Below, one piece after another: positions 25,709 through 35,009 of a stretch of DNA of 64,000 bases. Both the position numbers and the translations under genes were made by a program. How positions within the stretch are numbered: the first letter of the stretch is position 1; every line of letters begins with the position of its first letter. This DNA is from Pseudomonas parakoreensis. GTDB taxonomy: Bacteria; Pseudomonadota; Gammaproteobacteria; Pseudomonadales; Pseudomonadaceae. The notes beneath the pieces are model-generated. The model saw only the letters and a list, made by a program, of their open reading frames with translations. It did no database searches and was not told the origin of the DNA. Location of the stretch: contig NZ_BQHY01000004.1 of NCBI RefSeq assembly GCF_021602155.1, positions 338,632 through 402,631 of the forward strand, read 5' to 3'.

Positions 25709-26673
25709 GCCGGATCAGCATCATCATCCCGATGTTCAACGAGGCGCGGCACATTGGCCGCACGCTGCTGGCCGCGCAAAAAGCCGCACATGCAGCCGAG
25801 GTCGACTGCGAGTTGATCGTGGTCGACAACGGCTCGAACGACGACGGCCCGCACATCGCCCGTCAATTCGGCGCGCAGGTCCTGGTGCTGCCGGGCCTGT
25901 TGATCGGTGCGCTGCGCAATCGCGGTGCCCTGCTGGCAAGCGGCGAGTGGATCGCGTTTATCGATGCCGACGTCGAGATGCCCGAAGACTGGCTCAAGCC
26001 CTTGTTCGAGCTGCAAGCCGAGGGTCAGGCCGACGTGTTCGGCCTCGACCTGCACACCCCCGCTGCCGCGCCGTGGTACGCCACCGCCTGGCAACGCCGC
26101 ACGCTGCGCCCGCCGAGCCAGGCATCGCATACGGTGGATTGGCTGCCCAGTTGCAACCTGCTGATGCGCCGGCACTGGTTCGACAAGGTCGGTGGTTTCA
26201 ACGAACACCTGCGCACCGGCGAAGACAAAGAGTTCACCCTGCGTCTGCACGAACAAGGCGCGCGGCTGCTGTCGGTGAACAGCAGCGTGGCCCTGCACTG
26301 GGGCTACGAAATGAACTGGCGGGAGTGGATGGGCAAGGAAATGTGGCGGCAAGGCAGTCACTTGCAACTGCTGCGCACCCATGGGTTCAGCCTGCGGCTG
26401 CTGCGTTTTCCACTGCTCTCGCTTGGCGTGTGGATACTGGACTTTCTGACCCTCTCGGCCTTGCTCGACGGCTTTCCGCATCACGCTGCAATCATGGTGA
26501 TGCTGACCCTGGTGCCCGCACTGGTGCTGAGCATTCGTCAGAGCGCTCGGCACCACAATGTCGTTCTGACCCTGCAACTCTGGGGCCTGCACTGGGTGCG
26601 TCTGCACCTGGCGGGTGCCGCGTTCATTCTCAGTCTGTGTCATTGGACCGCAAGGAGGCCTGCCCGTGGCTGA
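25705..26673 (+). CDS. family 2 glycosyltransferase
   Basis: The protein is 322 residues from the ATG at 25705 (MSRISIIIPMFNEARHIGRT), sharing ATGA with the previous stop. The GT-A motifs are VDNGSNDDG and AFIDADVEMPEDWL (D-x-D), with the acceptor-site GEDKEFTLRL. One or two membrane helices (around residues 238-275 and 300-318) anchor it to the inner membrane. It is one of three glycosyltransferases that build the repeat unit in this operon. Confidence 0.88.
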   Translation: MSRISIIIPMFNEARHIGRTLLAAQKAAHAAEVDCELIVVDNGSNDDGPHIARQFGAQVLVLPGLLIGALRNRGALLASGEWIAFIDADVEMPEDWLKPLFELQAEGQADVFGLDLHTPAAAPWYATAWQRRTLRPPSQASHTVDWLPSCNLLMRRHWFDKVGGFNEHLRTGEDKEFTLRLHEQGARLLSVNSSVALHWGYEMNWREWMGKEMWRQGSHLQLLRTHGFSLRLLRFPLLSLGVWILDFLTLSALLDGFPHHAAIMVMLTLVPALVLSIRQSARHHNVVLTLQLWGLHWVRLHLAGAAFILSLCHWTARRPARG

Positions 26674-27802
26674 ATTCATTTTCTGGCTGTGCCTGCTGCT
26701 GCCGGTGTACGCCTACCTTGGCTACCCTTTGCTGCTGACCGTGCTGGCACCGCTGTTCCCGGCCTGGCGCCACAGCCCGGCGCCGCCGCTGAGCATCAGC
26801 ATCGTGATCGCCGCGCACAACGAGGCGCGGCATATCGAGCACAAATTGCGCACGCTGCTGGCGCAGGACTATCAGCCGGCCACGCTGCAGATCATCCTCG
26901 CCAGCGACGGCTCGACCGACGACACCGTGGCCTGTGCGCACAAGGTGGTCGATTCGCGCATCACCGTCCTCGATCTGCCGCGCCAGGGCAAAGCGGCAAC
27001 GCTGAACGCCGGGGCGGCGCTGGCGACCGGCGATATCCTGGTGTTCACCGATGCCGATAACCAATGGTCGCGGGAAACCCTCGGCTACCTGCTCGCGCCC
27101 CTCAGTGACCCGAATGTCGGCGCCTGCGCCGGGCACATGGTGATTCCGGTGACCGGTGGCGGCTTGAGCGTCGGCGACAGTCTGTACCGACATTACGAGG
27201 GCTGGCTGCGCCGGGTGGAGAATCGCACCGGTTGCATGGTCTCGGCCGACGGCGCCCTGCTCGCCCTGCGCCGCGAGCTGTTCCAGAGCGTACCGGCGGA
27301 GGTCAATGACGACTTCTTTCTCAGCACCTGCGCGCCGGTCGCCTTCAAGCGCATTGTCTATGTGCCCGAGGCGCAAGTGATCGACCACGGTGTCGACGAA
27401 GCGGACAAACAGTTCCGCCGCCGTCAACGCGTCACCGTCGGTGGCCTGCAAAGCCTCGCCCAGCGCCGTGAACTGCTCAACCCGTTCAAACATGGCTTGT
27501 ATTCGATTGCGCTGATCAGCCACAAGCTGATCCGCCGTCTGGCACCGATCCTCCTGTTGCCATTGCTACTGAGCAATTTCTGGCTGTGGGAGGACCACGG
27601 GTTCTATCGACTGGCCCTGATCGCCCAACTGTTCGGTTACGCCTTGGCGATTGCCGGACTGCTGGATTCACAACACCGGTTACCCAAACCGTTTCGCCTT
27701 GCGGCATTTCTGCTGGTCACGCTGGCAGGCATGAGCATCGGCCTGTGGCAGTTCCTGCGCGGCCAGCGTTACGCCCAGTGGAATCCTGAACAAAACCGTT
27801 GA
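26666..27802 (+). CDS. membrane family 2 glycosyltransferase
   Basis: The start is GTG 26666, preceded by AAGGAGG at the right distance and overlapping the previous stop by 8 bp; an ATG in frame at 26615 lies deep inside the upstream gene. The 378-residue product has an N-terminal helix, GT-A motifs SISIVIAAHNEARHIEHKL, ILASDGSTDDT and VFTDADNQWSRE, the QFRRRQRV acceptor motif, and three or four C-terminal helices. This processive-type layout (as in IcaA, HasA and NodC) fits a polymerising or amino-sugar transferase, but it may simply be an anchored transferase. Confidence 0.88.
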   Translation: MAEFIFWLCLLLPVYAYLGYPLLLTVLAPLFPAWRHSPAPPLSISIVIAAHNEARHIEHKLRTLLAQDYQPATLQIILASDGSTDDTVACAHKVVDSRITVLDLPRQGKAATLNAGAALATGDILVFTDADNQWSRETLGYLLAPLSDPNVGACAGHMVIPVTGGGLSVGDSLYRHYEGWLRRVENRTGCMVSADGALLALRRELFQSVPAEVNDDFFLSTCAPVAFKRIVYVPEAQVIDHGVDEADKQFRRRQRVTVGGLQSLAQRRELLNPFKHGLYSIALISHKLIRRLAPILLLPLLLSNFWLWEDHGFYRLALIAQLFGYALAIAGLLDSQHRLPKPFRLAAFLLVTLAGMSIGLWQFLRGQRYAQWNPEQNR

Positions 27803-27815
27803 AAGGAGCGAAGCC

Positions 27816-28817
27816 ATGGCGATCAAACAATTAATAAAACGCACCAGTGGCTGGCTTTACCTCAATTCCCCGGTGGGACGAAATCAGCTGCACGGCGCCG
27901 GGGTGATCCTGATGTTGCACCGGGTGCTGGCCAACGACCGCGCTGCCGACTTGCCGCACCGCAATGAGCTGTGTGTCGGACCGAAAGCCTTCGAGCACCT
28001 GCTGGTGTGGCTGCGCCGACACTTCGATTGCGTGCCGCTGATGGACATCCTTGCGCCCACCTCACTGCGCAGCGACCGTCCACGGGTGGCGCTGACGTTC
28101 GACGACGGCTGGCGCGACAACGCGGTCAATGCGTTCCCGCTGCTGCAAAAACATCAGGTGCCGGCGAGCATCTTTCTCTCCACCGACTTCATCGGCAGCC
28201 GCCAGCGCTTCTGGTGGGAAAGCCTTGGCGAGACCCTGTGGGGCAGCCATGGCGAAAAGGCCCGCATGCACTTGATCGAATACCTGCACATGATCCATCG
28301 CCCACTGCCGGTACTGGTCGATGACATTGATGTCGACCGTCGCAGCCTGTCGCTGCTGCATTACCTGCAAAGCCTCAAAGACCTTGAACCGGCGATGCTC
28401 GAACGCCTGACTGACGAATGCCCGCCCGAAGCGCAGCCGCAAGCGCTGGACTGGCACCAGGTGCGGGCGCTGGAAGCCTCGGGACTGGTGCGTTTCGGCC
28501 CGCACGGCGCCAGCCACGCGATCCTCACGGAACTGGACGATGTGCGCCTGAGCGAAGAAATCCGTCGCAGCCGCGACGCCTTGAACAACGGCTGCAACCG
28601 GCCACTGCCGGTGTATTGCTACCCCAACGGCAACAACGACGACCGTGTGCGCAGGCAGATGGCTGCCCACGATTACCCGTTCGCGCTGGGCACCGGCACC
28701 GGCATCTATCGCGGCGAAGGCGATCCACTGAACCTGCCACGTTTCGGCGTCAGCCAACGCACCGCGCGTAATCCCGAGCTGCTGTCGTGGCGCATCTTTC
28801 GTGGAAACCGGCCATGA
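27816..28817 (+). CDS. NodB-type polysaccharide deacetylase
   Basis: A 333-residue CE4 enzyme. Motif 1 is LTFDDGWRDN (catalytic and metal Asp pair), motif 2 is PHGASHAILTEL (metal His-x-x-x-His) and motif 3 is CYPNGNNDD. It removes N-acetyl groups from amino-sugar units or O-acetyl groups. No signal peptide is seen, so it may act on lipid-linked intermediates in the cytoplasm. AAGGAG precedes the ATG. A deacetylase of a different fold lies later in the same operon. Confidence 0.9.
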   Translation: MAIKQLIKRTSGWLYLNSPVGRNQLHGAGVILMLHRVLANDRAADLPHRNELCVGPKAFEHLLVWLRRHFDCVPLMDILAPTSLRSDRPRVALTFDDGWRDNAVNAFPLLQKHQVPASIFLSTDFIGSRQRFWWESLGETLWGSHGEKARMHLIEYLHMIHRPLPVLVDDIDVDRRSLSLLHYLQSLKDLEPAMLERLTDECPPEAQPQALDWHQVRALEASGLVRFGPHGASHAILTELDDVRLSEEIRRSRDALNNGCNRPLPVYCYPNGNNDDRVRRQMAAHDYPFALGTGTGIYRGEGDPLNLPRFGVSQRTARNPELLSWRIFRGNRP

Positions 28818-30118
28818 GCCGCAGCCATTACCTCAAGCATCTGGCGCTGAGCATGGGCACCAAACTGGCGATGATCGCCTTGCGTTTGCTGCGCAACGTG
28901 TTGCTGGCGCGGATCCTCGGCCCCAGTGAGCGCGGGCTGTTTGCGCTGCTCAGCACCTTGCCCGATCTGATCAGCGCTGCCACCAGTGGCGGGTTGAATT
29001 CAGCCGTCGGTTATCAGGCCGCCAAGCAACGACCGATGGGGCTGCTGCTGAGTCAGGTGCTGGTGTTCGGATGCTTGCTCGCCGGCCTGTTGACCTTGTT
29101 GGTGGTGGCGCTGGTGCGTGAGTTCGGCAGTGAACTGGATGTCACCGTGCAGCTCGGTCTGCTGGCCTGGCTGTTACTGCTGGCGGTACCGCTGACCGTG
29201 CTGAAAAGCGGTCTGCTGACCCTGCACAACGCCTCCGGTGGCGTGGTCGCGTTCAACGCCTTGCGCCTGACCGAATCGCTGGCGCCGCTGCTGCTGTTTC
29301 TCGCGCTGTTCTGGATGTGGAAAAGCGCGGCACTGGAAGCGGCGCTGATCAGTTGGCTGGCCGGGATCAGCCTGGTGGTGCTGGCCGGTTGGGTATGGCT
29401 CAAACGCGCGCAACCGCTGCACCTGCAATGGGATCGCGCCAGCCAGAACGAACTGCTGCGCTACAGCGCGCGCAGCCATCCGGACCTGCTGTTCCAGCAG
29501 GTGATTCTGCGCTCGGACTACCTGTTCATCGGCGCCCTGCTCGGCAGCACCGCACTGGGGCATTACGCCATGGCCAGCGCCGCCGCCGAACTGCTGCTGA
29601 TCGTCCCGGAAGCGGTGACCACGCCGCTGATGAAACGCCTGCTGCAACAGGACGAAGGCATGGACAAGGTCACCCCGCTGGCCCTGCGCCTGACCGCCAC
29701 AGTGATGCTCGGCGCGTGCCTGAGCATGGCCGTGATCGGCAACTGGCTGATCGTCACCCTGTTCGGCATCGCTTACCAACCGGCGTATCCGGCGCTGCTC
29801 GCCTTGCTGCCGGGGCTGCTCGGGCTGTGCTACGCGAGCATCCTGCGTCTGGACCTGCTGGGAAAAAACCGCCCCGGTACGGTGTCGCTGCTGATGGGCC
29901 TCGGCGCCCTGCTCAATCTGGCGCTGAACCTGGTGTTGATTCCGGCCTACGGCATCGTCGGCGCAGCAGCGGCGTCGTCGATTGCCTATCTGGCGGTGAC
30001 GGTGGCGATGCTGGTGTTGTACTGCCGTTTGAGCGGCGTGGCGTTCTGGCAAACCCTGATCATCCTGCCCAGTGACATCGCGCCGATGTGGCAGATGCTG
30101 CACCGGAAGGCCGCATGA
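28814..30118 (+). CDS. Wzx-type lipid-linked oligosaccharide flippase
   Basis: The protein is 434 residues from the ATG at 28814, with about twelve membrane helices. The MATE/MVF-superfamily N-terminus reads RLLRNVLLARILGPSERGLF, and GLLGLCYASILRLDLLGKNR occurs in the second half. It would flip the undecaprenyl-linked repeat unit across the inner membrane for polymerisation. Both ends overlap neighbouring genes by four bases. Confidence 0.9.
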   Translation: MSRSHYLKHLALSMGTKLAMIALRLLRNVLLARILGPSERGLFALLSTLPDLISAATSGGLNSAVGYQAAKQRPMGLLLSQVLVFGCLLAGLLTLLVVALVREFGSELDVTVQLGLLAWLLLLAVPLTVLKSGLLTLHNASGGVVAFNALRLTESLAPLLLFLALFWMWKSAALEAALISWLAGISLVVLAGWVWLKRAQPLHLQWDRASQNELLRYSARSHPDLLFQQVILRSDYLFIGALLGSTALGHYAMASAAAELLLIVPEAVTTPLMKRLLQQDEGMDKVTPLALRLTATVMLGACLSMAVIGNWLIVTLFGIAYQPAYPALLALLPGLLGLCYASILRLDLLGKNRPGTVSLLMGLGALLNLALNLVLIPAYGIVGAAAASSIAYLAVTVAMLVLYCRLSGVAFWQTLIILPSDIAPMWQMLHRKAA

Positions 30119-32034
30119 ACCGCCTGGTCCTGCTGCTCGGTCTCGGCCTGTCGCTGGACGCCTTTGCCGCGTCGATGCGCTGGGGCGAGATCCGCGACGG
30201 CAGCCTGTATCTGCAAGCCGATCGCCCGGACAGCGTGACCGTGCGCTGGACCCCGGCGTGGCAGGCCGACGCCAACGAAGAGCATCTGTACCTGCTCGAC
30301 GGCCAGGGCAAACTGCAGGGCGAACGCTTGATCAAGGCCAGCGAAACCCGCGGCACCCAGAGCTGGCCGTTGCTGCCCGGCGCTGCCAGTTATCGCCTGG
30401 AAATCCCTGGCTACAGCTTCCGCAATTATCGGGTCGAACACGATGAGCACACGGTGGCGCTGTTCGAACCGGCCAAGGTGCATTTCAGCGCGCAGACGCA
30501 GAACGGCGACGAGTTGTATTTCAAGGTCGCGCCGGGGGAACAGGCGGTGCTGGCCGGCAAGTTTCATGGCGGGGTCAACGCGCTGCAGGCGCAACGCGTG
30601 GGCGATGATCAGCCACTGACGCTGGCGCTCAAACCCTATCGCGCCTACTGGCAGTTCGATCAACTGGCGTTGCCGGTCAGCGAACGCGAACAGGTCTGGC
30701 GTCTGCGCCTGCAAGGCAGCGGCAAAGCGGCGTTCTGGCTCGACGGCACGGCCAATCGATTTGCGCAGACGCCGCAGCAACTCAAACCTGTGCGCGAAGA
30801 GACCGGCCAGATCCACCTGACCCTGCACGACAAAATCCTCGGACGCACGCCGGATCTGGGCATCGCCCTGCCCTATGTGATGCCGCCCGCCAGTAGCCAT
30901 GCGGTGCTGGATGCGTTGAAAGCGACCGCCGCCAGTTACTACAGCTTTGTCGATGTCACGGCGAAGAATCCGCACTTCGAAGACGCGTTTCGCAAGGTTT
31001 ATCAGGAGCGCTTCGGCATCCGTCAGGACATTACCCTGCTCGCCGGCAGCCAGCGTCAGGCCGATCTGCGCGCCGATGTGCAAAGCAATGGCGGGCTCGA
31101 CGCGTGGCTGGCCAGCACCCGCGCCTTGGGCGGCAAAGGCACGCACTACATCGGTTTTGCCGATGAGCCGAACCTCAACTATTCGAGCTTCGAGCAATAC
31201 CGGGCGATTTTCGCCAGCATGGCCAGGCAAGTACGCAGCGATCCAGCGAATGCCAGGGCCGGCGTGCGCATCGCCATGCCGGCCAGTTCGCGGCTGGTCA
31301 ACGGGCCGTTCGCCGATAACGCGGCAGACAAGCGTGGCATCGACTGGGCGCGGCGCTTGCTCGGTGAGTCCGCCGGGCAGATCGACGCACTGGCCTGGCA
31401 CGAATGGATGATCCGCGACTTGCTCGCCACCCGGGTCTACCGCGACAGCGTGCGCCGAGCTGCCGAACTGGTTGGCCTCGACGCTCGCGGCCAACCGCGC
31501 AAGGCTTTGCTGCTGGATCAGACCAACCTGTCCAGCGGCTCCAGCCTCAGCCCCTACGATCAGGAAACCCGCTACGCCGCGCTGTGGTGGACCTCGGTGG
31601 TGATCAACGCCTCGCAGGACGGTTTGCTGAGCATGCTCAACTGGTTTCAGGCCGCCGATGAACCGGAATACCCCAAAGGCATGATCCGGGTCTTGGGCGC
31701 TGAGGGTTTCGAGCTGAAACCGGTGGGGCTGGCCCAGCAGTTCATCGCGCAGCACTGGCTGCATCAGGTGCTGTGGCTTGAGAACGACGGCTTTGAAGTC
31801 GATGTGCTGGCGATGGCCGGCGACGCCCAGCGTGGCCTGCTCGGCGTAAACAAGGGCACGCGACTGCAGCAAATCGAATTGAACGGCGCCCGGTGCCCGC
31901 TGAGTAACGGTGCATTGCATTACTTCGGCGCGGACAACCGCAGCCGCGACGCGCCGTTTCTCTGCCAGGACGGCCGCGTACGTTTCGAGCTGCCGGGGCA
32001 GACCTTGTTCGCCCTCAGCTGGACCCCTTCATGA
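30115..32034 (+). CDS. secreted glycoside-hydrolase-like protein
   Basis: A 639-residue protein has a signal peptide (MNRLVLLLGLGLSLDAFA then A-S). A beta-sandwich-like N-terminal part of ~250 residues precedes an alpha/beta barrel region. In that region YIGFADEPNLNYSSFEQY looks like the acid/base Glu site of clan GH-A enzymes (usually N-E-P), and IDALAWHEWMIRDLL and LLLDQTNLSSGSS follow. In exopolysaccharide operons such periplasmic hydrolases trim or edit polymer. No exact GH family is assigned, and Asp in place of the usual Asn before the Glu is noteworthy. GC-rich codon use matches the operon. Confidence 0.7.
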   Translation: MNRLVLLLGLGLSLDAFAASMRWGEIRDGSLYLQADRPDSVTVRWTPAWQADANEEHLYLLDGQGKLQGERLIKASETRGTQSWPLLPGAASYRLEIPGYSFRNYRVEHDEHTVALFEPAKVHFSAQTQNGDELYFKVAPGEQAVLAGKFHGGVNALQAQRVGDDQPLTLALKPYRAYWQFDQLALPVSEREQVWRLRLQGSGKAAFWLDGTANRFAQTPQQLKPVREETGQIHLTLHDKILGRTPDLGIALPYVMPPASSHAVLDALKATAASYYSFVDVTAKNPHFEDAFRKVYQERFGIRQDITLLAGSQRQADLRADVQSNGGLDAWLASTRALGGKGTHYIGFADEPNLNYSSFEQYRAIFASMARQVRSDPANARAGVRIAMPASSRLVNGPFADNAADKRGIDWARRLLGESAGQIDALAWHEWMIRDLLATRVYRDSVRRAAELVGLDARGQPRKALLLDQTNLSSGSSLSPYDQETRYAALWWTSVVINASQDGLLSMLNWFQAADEPEYPKGMIRVLGAEGFELKPVGLAQQFIAQHWLHQVLWLENDGFEVDVLAMAGDAQRGLLGVNKGTRLQQIELNGARCPLSNGALHYFGADNRSRDAPFLCQDGRVRFELPGQTLFALSWTPS

Positions 32035-32102
32035 ACCGTCGATTCATGTTCTGCCACGCGGGCCCGCACGCCACGCGTTGCATATCATCAGGAGCAAAAA
32101 CC

Positions 32103-32792
32103 ATGAGCATTGCGCAAAAAGTCAGCCAACAGATTAAACAAAAAGGCCTGCGCGTCACCCTCGCCAAGGCGTGGAAGCACTTCGTGTTTTCCCATCAGGA
32201 GCTGCTGTGGATGGAACGCGATCTGGTCAGCCCGGTGCCGCCGCACAACCTCAAGCCGTATCCACCGGTGAGGGCAGTGACGATCACTGCCGACAACGCC
32301 AGCGCCTTCGCGCGCTACTTCGGCGACCGTGTCGGGACCATGGCCGAGTTGGCCAACGAAGGTCATACCGGGCTCATGTATCTGGACGAACAAGGCGATG
32401 CCGTAGGTTTTATCTGGGGCAGCAAGCGGGACTATTTCGACCGGCACTACTACGGTTGCATGTTCCCGGTGAAGCCTGGCGAGTTCTTCGAATTCGGCGG
32501 CGAGTTGACCCGCGCCTTCTGGGGCACCGAGCTGTCGGTGGACGTGCAACTGGCACTGTGGAATGCCATGGCCGAGCAAGGCTGCGACAAGGTGGTGGAC
32601 GTCTGCGAGTTCCACAACATCCCGGCGCTGAAACTGCACCTGCGCATGGGTTATACCGAGCAGGGCCGGATCATGAACATCTACACTCTGTTTGGTCGCT
32701 GGCGCTTCTATCGCGAAACCCGCTACAGCGGCTCGCGGCTGGATGCGCTGCGCAAACCGTCCCGTCCACCTGTCACAGCCACGGCGGCCTGA
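32103..32792 (+). CDS. GNAT-family acyltransferase (full-length copy)
   Basis: The protein is 229 residues from the ATG at 32103, with GGAG upstream; an earlier ATG at 32031 is inside the previous gene. The N-terminal ~50 residues are basic and helical. The C-terminal GNAT core includes GFIWGSKRDYFD and ALKLHLRMGYTEQGRIMNIY. It presumably acylates an amino sugar precursor or lipid-linked sugar exposed by the deacetylases. Its last ~84 codons are duplicated at the end of the operon (34738-34995). Confidence 0.82.
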   Translation: MSIAQKVSQQIKQKGLRVTLAKAWKHFVFSHQELLWMERDLVSPVPPHNLKPYPPVRAVTITADNASAFARYFGDRVGTMAELANEGHTGLMYLDEQGDAVGFIWGSKRDYFDRHYYGCMFPVKPGEFFEFGGELTRAFWGTELSVDVQLALWNAMAEQGCDKVVDVCEFHNIPALKLHLRMGYTEQGRIMNIYTLFGRWRFYRETRYSGSRLDALRKPSRPPVTATAA

Positions 32793-32796
32793 GCCC

Positions 32797-33975
32797 ATGA
32801 CGGCGCGATTCGAATGGCGCACTTCACTGTGCGCCGCCGACTTTCCGGCAGCCGCATATGAAGCGCTGCGCTTGCGGGTGACCGATCACACGCCGTTCAA
32901 CCACCTGGGCTGGTTGTGCGCGGCAGAGCAGGCACTGAGCGCGGGCGAGAGCCTGCACATCCTGCTCGGTTGGGAAGCGGACGAATTGCGCCTGTGCCTG
33001 CCGCTGGTGGCGGGCCGCGAGCGCTTTGCCGGTGTGCCGTTTCGCGTGTTGCATCACTTGGGCCATCCACTGGCGGACCGACTGGCGCTGCTGTCGTTGC
33101 TCAAGGGCGATGACATGCGCGAAGCCCTGCGCCTGATCCGTCGACACCTGCCGCACGCGCTGCTGCAACTCAACGAGTTATCCGAGCCTGCGGGTGAAGA
33201 AAGCACTCTCACCCCATGGATGGCCCACAGTTCCACGGGCGAACGCCGTCTCAGTTGTCGGGTGCCGGTGCATCTGATCAGCGAAGCGGATCACCAGGAG
33301 GTCTCCGGTGACCCGCGCTACAAACTGCGCCGGGCGCGCAAACGGATTGCCGCGTGTGGCGCCCTGGTGCGGCGCATTACCCCCGATGCGCTGAGCATGG
33401 GTCCGCTGTTGCGGGCGATCAGCGAAGTCGAAGCAGTGAGCTGGAAAGGTGACGAAGGCGTGGGGATCTTCGCCAGCGAGCGCAGTCGGCAATGGATCGA
33501 ACGCGCCTTCACCGCCCTCGCCGGCCAGGGCCTGGTGCGGGTGGTGACGCTGGAACTCAACGGGCGTTGCATCAGCTATCGCCTCGGCTTGCTGGAACAG
33601 GGTCGACTCTACGATTACAACCTCGCGTTCCTGCCGCAATACGCCGATCTGGGCAGCGGCCGGGTGTTGCTGGAGGAATGGATTCGCTGGGGGCTGGATG
33701 AGCAATGGCGCTGGATCGATGCCTCGCGGGTCAGCCTGGAAAACTCCAGCCACCAGTTACACGAGCGCATGACCGGCCAACTGGAGCACTGGCGCTGGAG
33801 TTTCTATTCCTGGCGCCCCAGCGGGATATTGCTGGGGCTGGGGTTGCGCCTCTGGCATCGCTTGAAACCGACGGTGCAGCAATGGCGCGCGCGACGTGCG
33901 GCCAGACCGGCACCGACACCTGTCGTCATCACCACGGAGGGCGATCATGCCTCGCCAAGTCATAGTCAACGCTGA
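32797..33975 (+). CDS. CelD/BcsL-like GNAT acyltransferase
   Basis: The protein is 392 residues from the ATG at 32797, four bases after the previous stop. It has the double-GNAT (CelD/FemAB-like) pattern found in polysaccharide clusters: GDPRYKLRRARKRIAACG near residue 170, then the acceptor and donor core with CISYRLGLLEQGRLYDYNLA and LGSGRVLLEEWIRWGLDEQW. No membrane segment is clear. It probably transfers an acyl group to polymer precursors. Confidence 0.82.
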   Translation: MTARFEWRTSLCAADFPAAAYEALRLRVTDHTPFNHLGWLCAAEQALSAGESLHILLGWEADELRLCLPLVAGRERFAGVPFRVLHHLGHPLADRLALLSLLKGDDMREALRLIRRHLPHALLQLNELSEPAGEESTLTPWMAHSSTGERRLSCRVPVHLISEADHQEVSGDPRYKLRRARKRIAACGALVRRITPDALSMGPLLRAISEVEAVSWKGDEGVGIFASERSRQWIERAFTALAGQGLVRVVTLELNGRCISYRLGLLEQGRLYDYNLAFLPQYADLGSGRVLLEEWIRWGLDEQWRWIDASRVSLENSSHQLHERMTGQLEHWRWSFYSWRPSGILLGLGLRLWHRLKPTVQQWRARRAARPAPTPVVITTEGDHASPSHSQR

Positions 33976-34738
33976 CGATTTCGGTTTGAGCCCGAACGAA
34001 AACGCGACGATCTTCGCCGCGTTTCAGGCCGGGGTCATCAGCTCGGCCACGGCCATGGCCAACATGCCGGCGTTTGAGGCGGCCTGTGCGATGGCCAGGC
34101 ATGCATCGCTGCAAGGTCGGGTCGGATTGCACTTCAATCTGACTTACGGCCGGCCGCTGAGTGCTTCGATTCTGCGCAGCCGAACCTTTTGCGATGGGCA
34201 TGGCGTGTTCGATCTGAGCCTGCCACGCCATAGTCTGTGGCTGAGTCGCGAAGATCGCGACGCAGTACGAGAAGAGTTGCAGGCGCAGTGGCAGCGTTGC
34301 GTCGAACATGGCGTACGGCCAAGCCACATCGACTCGCACCAACACGTGCACAACATCTGGCCGATTGGTGAAATCGTCGCGCGGTTTGCCGCTCAGCAAG
34401 GTGTGCCGATTCGCCTGGCGCGCAATCTGGGGCAGAACCTCAGTCTGCCAAAACGCGTGTTCAAAGGTCTGCTCAATTGGCGCTTGCAGAGCCTGGCCGG
34501 CGCGACGGCGGACTACGTATGCACGCCAGTGGACCTGCGCAACGCCCCCGCACCGAGCGACGGCGTGCTGGAAATCGTCGCCCACCCCAATCAGCTCGAC
34601 AGCGATTTCGGCGATGCCTATCTCAACCCCGGAGAATCCCTGAACCGCGTGCTGGAGCAGCGGCTGACGGGGGTGCCGCGGGTGTCCTATGCCGATTTGA
34701 ACAAGGATTTTTTACGGCATGCCGCGGCACTCGATTGA
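33947..34738 (+). CDS. ChbG/YdjC-family carbohydrate deacetylase
   Basis: The protein is 263 residues from the ATG at 33947 with a GGAGG site; it overlaps the preceding gene by 29 bp. The metal motif VNADDFGLSPNEN, GRVGLHFNLTYGRPL and PSHIDSHQHVHNIWPI (His ligands) identify the YdjC fold, which removes N-acetyl groups from chito-oligosaccharide-like substrates. A second deacetylase fold in the operon suggests that two different amino sugars, or two stages, are deacetylated. The stop shares a base with the next ATG (TGATG). Confidence 0.9.
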   Translation: MPRQVIVNADDFGLSPNENATIFAAFQAGVISSATAMANMPAFEAACAMARHASLQGRVGLHFNLTYGRPLSASILRSRTFCDGHGVFDLSLPRHSLWLSREDRDAVREELQAQWQRCVEHGVRPSHIDSHQHVHNIWPIGEIVARFAAQQGVPIRLARNLGQNLSLPKRVFKGLLNWRLQSLAGATADYVCTPVDLRNAPAPSDGVLEIVAHPNQLDSDFGDAYLNPGESLNRVLEQRLTGVPRVSYADLNKDFLRHAAALD

Positions 34739-34995
34739 TGGACGTACAAGTCGCCCTCTGGGAAGCCATGGCGGTTCAAGGCTGCGACAAAGTCGTCGAC
34801 GTCTGCGAAACCCGCAACATCCCGGCGCTGAAGCTGCACATCCGCATGGGCTACCAAGAACAGGGCCGCGTCACCCACGTCTACGGCCTGTTCGGCCGCT
34901 GGCGCTTCTACCGCGAAAGCCGCTATCAAGGCTCACGCCTGGACCCCCTGCGCAAACCTGGGCGGCCGGTGGTGAGTGCGGCGGCGCAGGCGTGA
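34738..34995 (+). pseudogene. truncated duplicate of the GNAT acyltransferase
   Basis: An 85-residue frame starts with MDVQVALWEAMAVQGCDKVV. It matches the C-terminal part of the gene at 32103 (from VDVQLALWNAMAEQGCDKVV at its residue 146) at about three quarters of positions to the very end, and no N-terminal part is present. The homologous position of its ATG is a GTG in the full copy. The substrate-binding N-terminal half is missing, so it is probably a duplication relic. However, it has kept an open frame, sits in a coupled TGATG overlap and might be translated. Confidence 0.75.
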
Positions 34996-35009
34996 TTCGG
35001 TCGTAAGAT

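Noticed and set aside
29986-31920. 644-residue minus-strand frame over the hydrolase gene
   Set aside because: Antisense shadow of the exopolysaccharide genes; no domain or ribosome site.
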